Shown piece after piece: positions 1 to 4,609 of a DNA stretch of 8,185 bases (its first letter is position 1; every line of letters starts with the position of its first letter). This stretch comes from a bacterium (lineage in GTDB: Bacteria; SM23-31; JAUVVT01). The translations under genes and the position numbers were made by a program. The stretch lies in the NCBI GenBank assembly GCA_030604505.1, contig JAUVVT010000055.1, forward strand, positions 1-8,185, given 5' to 3'. The notes under the pieces are model-generated. The model saw nothing but the letters and a program-made list of their open reading frames with translations. It did no database searches and was not told the origin of the DNA.

Positions 1-66
1 CTCTCAGTAACCGTCTCATAATCTTACCGCTGCGGGTTTTTGGAAGTTCGGCTGAAAATATAATAG
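1..66 (-). pseudogene. C-terminal fragment of an acetyl/acyl-CoA synthetase, 5' part missing
   Basis: Read on the minus strand, this end encodes IIFSAELPKTRSGKIMRRLL, the hallmark C-terminal segment of AMP-forming acetyl-CoA synthetases (PKTRSGKIMRR; the Lys in SGK is the catalytic and acetylation-regulated lysine of the family). The frame continues off the left edge. Upstream, at about 67-127, the same frame stays open but no longer resembles the family (no conserved lead-in to the C-terminal domain), and it ends at an in-frame stop near 128-130. Homology therefore stops abruptly around 64-70, and the roughly 600 N-terminal residues expected of a full enzyme are absent. I infer a truncated remnant, or a breakpoint from a rearrangement or misassembly, rather than a functional gene. 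Recognition of the motif is secure; the pseudogene call depends on sequence to the left that is not visible. Confidence 0.7.
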
Positions 67-134
67 ATAGATAGGAAAATCCTTCAATCCACAATAATTT
101 GAATCCACACCTAATAAAATTAGAATATTATGCT

Positions 135-142
135 AAAGGAGG
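135..142 (+). promoter_or_regulatory. Near-perfect Shine-Dalgarno sequence before a 17-codon ORF
   Basis: AAAGGAGG sits 8 nt before an ATG at 151. It is the strongest ribosome binding site in the window; the real genes here have weak or no such site. It points to a genuine translation start whose downstream gene may have been cut short. Confidence 0.5.
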
Positions 143-150
143 AGCACGTA

Positions 151-204
151 ATGAAGGTATATTATAAAGATTTGGAAGAATATACAAAACTCTTTGGAAG
201 TTAA
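151..204 (+). CDS. 17-codon ORF with strong RBS; probable truncated gene start or short peptide
   Basis: The ATG at 151 opens MKVYYKDLEEYTKLFGS and then a TAA. The protein is not recognised. The charged and aromatic composition and the near-consensus RBS look like the first residues of a real gene, and the ORF lies only about 85 nt from the breakpoint of the acyl-CoA synthetase remnant on the other strand. I infer either a 5' gene remnant left by a rearrangement or a short standalone or leader peptide. No terminator or attenuator-like structure follows it, which argues against a leader role. The next 100 bases (205-312) are AT-rich and show nothing I can call. Confidence 0.3.
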   Translation: MKVYYKDLEEYTKLFGS

Positions 205-312
205 TAGATAAAAGATTTAAATTGTAGAAAAAGGTTACATATTGATTTGACAGAAAGAAACGTACATTATTAAATATTTGACATATTAAACAATCATTGA
301 TATCCATTAATT

Positions 313-522
313 CTATTCATGTAACTCAATACAGGGTAACTTGGGATTTGCTTCATGATGATGTTCACCTTTTAAAATTACAAAAGTTTTAACATTCCAA
401 ATATTAAAATCATCATCTAAATTATGCAGGAAAGGAAAATAAATAATACTAATAAAGAAGAAAAAGAATATAATAAATAAAAAAGAGAAAATTTTGAAAT
501 ATTTTTTTCTAGAAAGTAACAT
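313..522 (-). CDS. Small putative single-pass membrane protein with His-rich tail (hypothetical)
   Basis: This 69-residue ORF is not recognised. It starts with a basic segment (RKKYFK, residues 5-10), followed by a very hydrophobic, Phe/Ile-rich helix at about 11-33 and a polar tail. That arrangement fits a signal anchor or uncleaved signal peptide that would leave the tail outside the cytoplasmic membrane. The tail carries GEHHHEANPKLPCIELHE, with four His, one Cys and several Glu, so metal binding is conceivable but unproven. No Shine-Dalgarno sequence precedes the ATG at 522. The AT-rich composition makes a chance Phe/Ile-rich ORF possible, so existence is uncertain, though the non-repetitive C-terminal half looks protein-like. 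It lies 117 nt downstream of queC in the same direction. Confidence 0.4.
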   Translation of the reverse strand: MLLSRKKYFKIFSFLFIIFFFFFISIIYFPFLHNLDDDFNIWNVKTFVILKGEHHHEANPKLPCIELHE

Positions 523-560
523 TTTGATATTAATAAATTATGATAGATTAATAATTTAAA

Positions 561-640
561 ACCAATATTATTGTTTAAAATATACTAAATTAATAACAAA
601 AAAACAAAACTTTTCCAGATTTAATAATACCAATATTATT
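561..640. repeat. Two direct copies of ACCAATATTATT
   Basis: The identical 12-mer occurs at 561-572 and 629-640. The second copy lies within the AT-only hairpin at the queC stop codon. In sequence this AT-rich it may be chance or a small duplication. Confidence 0.35.
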
Positions 641-643
641 AAA
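620..643 (-). terminator. AT-only hairpin overlapping the queC stop codon; weak terminator candidate
   Basis: TTTAATAATA (620-629) pairs with TATTATTAAA (634-643) around a CCAA loop. On the minus strand it spans the queC stop at 639-641 and is followed, after roughly 15 nt, by a T-rich run (complement of 595-612). The absence of G-C pairs and the gap before the T run make it a poor intrinsic terminator; it may only be an AT-rich palindrome. Confidence 0.3.
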
Positions 644-1322
644 CCTTATAGACAGTTTTATCTTCAAATTTGAGTTCTTTGAAAGCTTTTTTCCTTTCAC
701 CGCATTTGCTGCATCCACCACAGTGGTATATACCCGATGGTTTTATGCATGAGAATGTATATTCCAATGGCAGATTTACACCTATCTTAATAACCTCGCT
801 TTTTGATAGTTCTAAAAATGGGGTAATAATCGAAAATTTAAAATCCAAACCTACACTGACTGTAGTCTGAAAAGAGTCGAAAAATTCTCTTGTTCCGTCA
901 GGGAAACAATTTGCTTTCAGCGGCGCCAATGCTATGGTATGAATGTTATTAATACTGCAGAATACGGCTGCTTTTGAAAGAAGGATTATGTTCCGCCCGG
1001 GAAGATAGACCGCAGAATCATCAGTGGTATGGTCAGGGACATCTTTCCCGGTAATGCTCCAGTGGTTTTGATATATATCTTTTACATTTAAATTAATTAC
1101 TTTTAACCTTCTCACAAATTTATTGTTTATCGTATCCAAAAACTTCTCAAGCCAATGCTTTTCAGCCTTTTCCCAAAGCATGCCACTATTGATATAAACA
1201 GGATAAACCTTGTCAAATTTTTTTATCATCTTACATAGCAGAACGCAGCTGTCCAGTCCACCGCTCACAAGAATACACACAAAGTTATTATCCGTATTTT
1301 TTATATATTTATTTCTTTCCAT
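639..1322 (-). CDS. queC: 7-cyano-7-deazaguanine (preQ0) synthase QueC
   Basis: QueC converts 7-carboxy-7-deazaguanine to preQ0 using ATP and ammonia, in the cytoplasm, on the route to queuosine and other 7-deazaguanines. Numbering from the ATG at 1322 (227 aa), the PP-loop ATP-binding motif SGGLDS is at 20-25, YLPGRN at 106-111, and the zinc-binding cysteines are C192, C201, C204 and C207 in SCIKPSG..HCGGCSKCGER. Length is normal. The segment PDGTREFF (about 141-148) differs from the usual YPDCRPEF of classical QueC and resembles a variant QueC/ExsB-like branch. An in-frame TTG at 1334 would add four residues, but the ATG is preferred. The start lies inside queD (14-nt overlap), has no clear RBS and is probably translationally coupled. 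The next steps, QueF (reduction) or Tgt, are not in the window, nor is QueE. Confidence 0.93.
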   Translation of the reverse strand: MERNKYIKNTDNNFVCILVSGGLDSCVLLCKMIKKFDKVYPVYINSGMLWEKAEKHWLEKFLDTINNKFVRRLKVINLNVKDIYQNHWSITGKDVPDHTTDDSAVYLPGRNIILLSKAAVFCSINNIHTIALAPLKANCFPDGTREFFDSFQTTVSVGLDFKFSIITPFLELSKSEVIKIGVNLPLEYTFSCIKPSGIYHCGGCSKCGERKKAFKELKFEDKTVYKV

Positions 1323-1716
1323 CGTATACCGCAAAAGAATTATCAGTTTCCCAGAATTTTACTTCACTTACAGAAAGCCCTTCAGACATTGCAAAATCAT
1401 AAATAAGCTTTGCAATTGCCTCTGCTGTCGGATTGGTATCCATTACATAAATTGATTCATTATTATCTTCCAATATTTTAACCATTGGATCACTTCTTGA
1501 TAGTAACATTTTGTGGTCGAGGTTATTATCAATCCATTTTTCAATTATATCTTTTATCTCGCCAAAATCAACGACCATCCCAGTATTATTCAATGTTTCG
1601 GAGAACAGCTCGATTTCGACCTTTCCATTATGCCCGTGAAGTCCGCTGCATTTTCCTTCATAATTAAAAAGTCTGTGTCCATAACAGAAATTAATTACCT
1701 TGGTAACTTTATACAT
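1309..1716 (-). CDS. queD: 6-carboxy-5,6,7,8-tetrahydropterin synthase QueD
   Basis: QueD is a PTPS-family enzyme that turns 7,8-dihydroneopterin triphosphate into 6-carboxytetrahydropterin, the second step of 7-deazaguanine synthesis. From the chosen ATG (135 aa), the zinc ligands are H14 (YGHRL), H27 and H29 (LHGHN). The catalytic Cys is C23, four residues before the HGH motif. The DH pair is at 67-68 (NLDHKM), VVDFGEIK lies near 48-55, and the C-terminal substrate-binding Glu is in WETDNS (E123). The frame is open back to 1779, but those 21 extra residues are hydrophobic and unlike the family. The ATG at 1716 has TGAGG 5 nt upstream, so it is the start. queC follows with a 14-nt overlap, showing a two-gene operon. 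Its leader carries the end of a palindromic element. FolE and QueE, which flank QueD in the pathway, are not seen here. Confidence 0.93.
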   Translation of the reverse strand: MYKVTKVINFCYGHRLFNYEGKCSGLHGHNGKVEIELFSETLNNTGMVVDFGEIKDIIEKWIDNNLDHKMLLSRSDPMVKILEDNNESIYVMDTNPTAEAIAKLIYDFAMSEGLSVSEVKFWETDNSFAVYDGKK

Positions 1717-1721
1717 ATAAA

Positions 1722-1726
1722 CCTCA
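1722..1726 (-). promoter_or_regulatory. Ribosome binding site fixing the queD start
   Basis: On the minus strand TGAGG lies 5 nt before the ATG at 1716. It supports the 135-residue form over the longer reading from 1779. Confidence 0.6.
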
Positions 1727-1778
1727 CTAACATACCTACTTTCCTCAATAAAGAAAGGAATTAAAAAATATAATATCA

Positions 1779-1806
1779 AAATTTCCCCTCGTTCGAGGGG
1801 AAATTT
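1779..1806. terminator. 12-bp hairpin with CCCCTC/GAGGGG core; likely terminator of the SDR transcript
   Basis: AAATTTCCCCTC (1779-1790) pairs perfectly with GAGGGGAAATTT (1795-1806) around a 4-nt loop. On the minus strand the stem is followed by TTGATATTATATTTTTT, as expected for an intrinsic terminator after the SDR gene. On the plus strand a T run follows at about 1816-1821, so it could act in both directions. If it terminates, queD needs its own promoter in the roughly 60 nt before its start. Confidence 0.55.
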
Positions 1807-1823
1807 AGTATAAAGTTTTTTGG

Positions 1824-1849
1824 GACACCTTTTTTACAAAAAAGGTGTC
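1824..1849. repeat. Perfect hairpin GACACCTTTTT/AAAAAGGTGTC
   Basis: GACACCTTTTT (1824-1834) pairs with AAAAAGGTGTC (1839-1849), an 11-bp perfect stem with a TACA loop. It is the central palindrome of the element at 1735-1878. Confidence 0.6.
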
Positions 1850-1853
1850 TGCT

Positions 1854-1876
1854 TACTTTCTTTGGAAAAGAAAGTA
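1854..1876. repeat. Hairpin TACTTTCTTT/AAAGAAAGTA at the SDR 3' end
   Basis: TACTTTCTTT (1854-1863) pairs with AAAGAAAGTA (1867-1876), a 10-bp perfect stem with a GGA loop, beginning 2 nt after the SDR stop codon. It makes up most of the right terminal repeat of the element at 1735-1878 and could also stabilise the SDR mRNA end. Confidence 0.55.
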
Positions 1877-1878
1877 GG

Positions 1879-2613
1879 TTAGCTTATTAACCTTCCGCCG
1901 TCAACGGCGTACATTCCCCCTGTTATAAAATCAGAGCCCTCGATCAGGAATGCAGCTGTTGCGGCAATATCATCAGGTGAACCCATTTTTTTTAACGGAA
2001 CATCCGATATTATTTGTTCTCTCTCTTTTTCGCTGAAATCTTCAGGGAGAATTATCGGCCCGGGCAATATACAATTAACCTGAATATCAGGCGCAAGGGT
2101 TTTCGCAAGAGCTTTTGTTAATGCAATAACTCCGGCTTTCGATACACAGTAAGGAATGTAATTGGTATACGGCCTGATACCGCTCCAGTCCCCGATATTT
2201 ATTATCTTGCCCTCTTTTTGTTTCAGCATTATATCAGCAACGTATTTAGAACAAAGAAATGTACCTTTTAAATTTATATCAATATTTATATCCCAATCTT
2301 TCTCAGAAAGTGTTTCAAAAGGAGTCTTAAAAAAGACAGCGGCATTATTAACAAGAATATGCAGATATCCAAATTCCTTGACAATTTGTTCAATCATTGA
2401 TTTAACTTCATCTGCCTTAGATACATTTGCTCTGATTGCAATCGACTTTACACCAAATTTCTTAATCTCTTCTGTAACACCTTGTGCTTCCTTTTCGGAT
2501 GTATTGTAATTTACTATAACATTGGCACCTTTTTCTGCAAGGGTTAAAGCAATACATTTACCCACTCTCTTTGCGCTTCCAGTTACAAGAATGACTCTAT
2601 TTTTTATTGTCAT
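1879..2613 (-). CDS. SDR-family reductase with pteridine-reductase-like active site
   Basis: A 244-residue classical-length short-chain dehydrogenase, a cytoplasmic NAD(P)H-dependent oxidoreductase. The Rossmann motif is TGSAKRVG (11-18), NNAA is at 89-92, the active-site Tyr and Lys are Y155 and K159 (YCVSK), PG is at 184-186, and the C-terminal GGMYAVDGG is typical. The usual catalytic Ser, 13 residues before the Tyr, is replaced by D142 (NIGDWSG). Asp-Tyr-Lys is the triad of pteridine reductase PTR1 and is also seen in FolM (dihydromonapterin reductase). AKRVG and NNAAVFFKTP resemble PTR1's AKRLG and NNASSFYPTP. A pterin or dihydropterin reductase role is therefore plausible, and the nearby queD acts on pterins. 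An ordinary enoyl/3-oxoacyl reductase or unrelated SDR remains possible. The ATG at 2613 has no clear RBS. A palindromic element separates it from queD, so they may not share a transcript. Confidence 0.85.
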   Translation of the reverse strand: MTIKNRVILVTGSAKRVGKCIALTLAEKGANVIVNYNTSEKEAQGVTEEIKKFGVKSIAIRANVSKADEVKSMIEQIVKEFGYLHILVNNAAVFFKTPFETLSEKDWDINIDINLKGTFLCSKYVADIMLKQKEGKIINIGDWSGIRPYTNYIPYCVSKAGVIALTKALAKTLAPDIQVNCILPGPIILPEDFSEKEREQIISDVPLKKMGSPDDIAATAAFLIEGSDFITGGMYAVDGGRLIS

Positions 2614-2752
2614 AATTTAAATATAGTAGTAAAGAAAAAATTATATAATAATTGAAAATAATCTTAAGAAAACGCAGCAGCATGTTCCTGCTTATGGAGA
2701 TTGCAGGGTCTTCCAAAGTTTCAGGATCATAATGATAATCATTAAACTTCAT
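2597..2752 (-). CDS. Unrecognised 51-residue ORF overlapping the SDR start; possible gene remnant
   Basis: The ATG at 2752 opens MKFNDYHYDPETLEDPAISI and continues SRNMLLRFLKIIFNYYIIFS to a TAG at 2597, overlapping the SDR start by 17 nt in another frame. The frame is open upstream to a TAA at 2786-2788 and reads FCYHTALIPHE just before the ATG, with no other start. The first 33 residues have balanced codons and composition, unlike the AT-rich spacer, whereas the last 20 look like read-through of noncoding DNA. I do not recognise the family. It may be a small protein translationally coupled to the SDR or, more likely, a remnant of a larger gene. Confidence 0.3.
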   Translation of the reverse strand: MKFNDYHYDPETLEDPAISISRNMLLRFLKIIFNYYIIFSLLLYLNYDNKK

Positions 2753-2866
2753 TTCGTGAGGTATTAAAGCCGTATGGTAGCAAAATTATAAAAAAACTAT
2801 AGTAAAAAATTATATTTATTTAAGCAGAAGTAAGCCTATAAAAGTTTTATTATAAAATTTAACTTA

Positions 2867-4366
2867 TTATGATTTGTTTATTATATCAAATATCTCTTCA
2901 ATATTGGCGGTTACTTTTACAGGTTTATTTGCAAATTTTCTATCTTTGATATTAAATGATTCAAATTTTTTGTCAATTTCTTTATCAACACCCTCTGAAT
3001 GATATCCGACCGTAGCAATAGGGTCTTTCAACTGATGACCGGTTGCGATGCAGACCACAATATCTCCGGGATTAATAATACCCTCTTCATATAAAACCTT
3101 TGCGCCGGCCACAGGTGCAGCCGATGCAGGTTCACATCCAAATAGTCCATTAAGCGCGATTATAGCTTTTGCATCGAGAATTTGTTCGTCTGTAACACTC
3201 CTAACAATACCATTTGTAAACTCCAGTGTTCTTAAAGCCTTTTTCAGATTTACAGGACGATTTATCTCTATCGCGCTTGCAACGGTTTTAGCTTTGATAT
3301 TGTTTTCATCCATATATTTATAATATTCATTAATTATATTATCATCGACATCTCCATTATTCCACCGCAGCTTTTTCTCATTATACAGTACATCAAGTGT
3401 GGGAGCACCGGTTGAATTAACTATAACAATTCTCGGAATCTTTTTTGTCATTCCCAGTTCAAAAAGTTCTATAAATGCTTTTCCAAATGCAGAACTATTA
3501 CCAAGATTCCCCCCCGGCACAATAATCCAGTCAGGAATCTGCCAGTTCAATCCCTCCAATACTCTATACATTATTGTCTTCTGGCCCTCAAGTCTGAAAG
3601 GATTAAGTGAATTCATCAAGTATAAACCCTTTTCCCTTGCCAATTCCTGCACAAGTGCCATCGCATCATCAAAATCTCCTTCTATTTGAATAGTTTTCGC
3701 ACCGTACTCCAGCCCCTGAGAAAGCTTACCGTATGCAATCTTCCCCTCTCCGAAGAAAATATATCCCTGAAGAATTCCGGAGTTCCTCGCATAAGCAGCA
3801 AGCGAGGCAGATGTATTTCCGGTAGACGCGCATACCGCCTTGTTTACACCAATCATATTTGCATGAGTGAATGCTGCTGTTAGCCCATTATCTTTGAATG
3901 AACCGCTCGGATTTGTACCTTCAAATTTTATATAAAAATCATTATAAATAAAGTCGATTTCTTTTTTGCTCAAATCCTTATCGGGTACAATCTTTATTTC
4001 TCCATCCTTTCTCTTAAATATTTTACCTATAACATATTTTCCGACAAAGCTCGTATGATAGGGATTTGTCCGACCTTCTGCACCATCCAGAGATACAATC
4101 TGCCTTGAAAAGGTCTGCTCATTTTCTATATTCACAAAAGGCAAAAGTTCTCTGAACCTCCATACTCCACTTCTATCGAATATAAATCCCAAATTGCCTC
4201 TTCTTGATTCATAGAACCGGAGTTCCTTAGGATAACTTATTTTATCCCAGTCATATTTTATATCAAGCAAATTCCCACACTTTTTGCATTCAGTAATAAC
4301 TTCAGCAAAATCATAAGTCTCTCCGCAGCTTGGGATAATACATTGCTGATATGCCTGTATACCCAT
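2867..4366 (-). CDS. thrC: Threonine synthase (PLP-dependent), long form with N-terminal zinc ribbon
   Basis: Converts O-phospho-L-homoserine to L-threonine and phosphate, the last step of threonine synthesis, in the cytoplasm. The 499-residue product begins with a four-Cys zinc ribbon (C9, C14, C27, C30). The PLP lysine is K158 in NPSGSFKDNG (152-161), followed by STGNTSASLAAYA (181-193), the phosphate-binding PGGNLGN (284-290), and FGCEPASAAPVAG (409-421) near the C-terminal cofactor region. It is longer than the usual 350-430 residues. The canonical EGxTPL segment before the lysine is altered to DGAEGRTNPYHTSF, with about 30 extra residues (about 112-142). A paralogous role such as cysteate synthase is less likely. 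GGGAG-like weak SD (GGGAG, 4373-4377) lies 6 nt before the ATG at 4366. No hom or thrB lies nearby. It stands alone between two spacers. Confidence 0.9.
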   Translation of the reverse strand: MGIQAYQQCIIPSCGETYDFAEVITECKKCGNLLDIKYDWDKISYPKELRFYESRRGNLGFIFDRSGVWRFRELLPFVNIENEQTFSRQIVSLDGAEGRTNPYHTSFVGKYVIGKIFKRKDGEIKIVPDKDLSKKEIDFIYNDFYIKFEGTNPSGSFKDNGLTAAFTHANMIGVNKAVCASTGNTSASLAAYARNSGILQGYIFFGEGKIAYGKLSQGLEYGAKTIQIEGDFDDAMALVQELAREKGLYLMNSLNPFRLEGQKTIMYRVLEGLNWQIPDWIIVPGGNLGNSSAFGKAFIELFELGMTKKIPRIVIVNSTGAPTLDVLYNEKKLRWNNGDVDDNIINEYYKYMDENNIKAKTVASAIEINRPVNLKKALRTLEFTNGIVRSVTDEQILDAKAIIALNGLFGCEPASAAPVAGAKVLYEEGIINPGDIVVCIATGHQLKDPIATVGYHSEGVDKEIDKKFESFNIKDRKFANKPVKVTANIEEIFDIINKS

Positions 4367-4372
4367 ACTAAA

Positions 4373-4377
4373 CTCCC
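4373..4377 (-). promoter_or_regulatory. Ribosome binding site of the threonine synthase gene
   Basis: On the minus strand GGGAG lies 6 nt upstream of the ATG at 4366 and supports that start. Confidence 0.5.
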
Positions 4378-4443
4378 AGGTTAAAGTTCATTAATATAAA
4401 AAATACTTTTTCTTTTATTTAAATTCTTTTTCACTAAAAAAAT

Positions 4444-4556
4444 CAGTCATTCATAATTTGCCATCAGCTATTCATATTTTTTTTGCCTACTGTCTATTCT
4501 TCACTGCCCATTTGTCATTCGTAAACATCAAAGCTGACCACTAATAGCTTATAGCA
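4444..4556. repeat. Degenerate short-word repeat tract in the spacer between ABC ATPase and thrC
   Basis: This part of the 243-nt spacer is built of loosely repeated 7-9-base words: variants of TCATTCATAATTTGCCAT, GCCTACTGTCTATT, CACTGCCCATTTGTCATTC, and CTGACCACTAATAGCTTATAGC. A 16-base word, TTGCCTACTGTCTATT (4483-4498), recurs with two mismatches at 6412-6427 downstream of the aconitase. The words are not exact or evenly spaced, so this is neither a CRISPR array nor a clean tandem repeat. Both tracts lie just after the 3' end of a minus-strand gene. The rest of the spacer is plain AT-rich sequence. Confidence 0.45.
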
Positions 4557-4609
4557 GTTTAATATAAATATTTTAAACATTTATTTCAATATAATAAATA
4601 GTTTCACTT

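Larger units (their letters stand above)
1735..1878. mobile_element. MITE-like palindromic element with imperfect 26-bp terminal inverted repeats
   Basis: The left end (1735-1760) and the reverse complement of the right end (1853-1878) match at 20 of 26 positions. They share CCTACTTTC at the outer edge and AAAGAAAG further in. CTAA (1727-1730) and TTAG (1879-1882) may extend the inverted repeat, with a 4-nt offset on the left. The interior is packed with two further perfect hairpins (1779-1806 and 1824-1849), and the right terminus is a hairpin itself. There is no coding capacity. The element fills the spacer between the SDR stop codon and the queD leader, its right edge abutting the SDR stop. 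Structure is seen directly; mobility and dispersal in the genome are inferred. Alternatively it is a cluster of terminator hairpins. Confidence 0.5.

Noticed and set aside
39..210. Similar words TTTGGAAGTT plus AATAGATA at 39-71 and 193-210 as a duplication
   Set aside because: Only about 18 bases match with a 13-base gap difference, in AT-rich DNA; not distinguishable from chance.
247..306. Two perfect TTGACA boxes on the plus strand (247-252 and 278-283) as promoters
   Set aside because: Neither has a good -10 hexamer at 16-18 nt, and no plus-strand gene follows.
1320..1334. TTG at 1334 as the queC start
   Set aside because: It adds only four residues, lies deeper within queD and has no supporting RBS; the ATG at 1322 is more economical.
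1717..1779. Upstream start of queD at 1779
   Set aside because: It would add 21 hydrophobic residues not typical of the family and would run through the inverted repeat; the ATG at 1716 has an RBS.
4444..4556. CRISPR array
   Set aside because: The repeated words are short, inexact and unevenly spaced, with no constant repeat and no cas genes.
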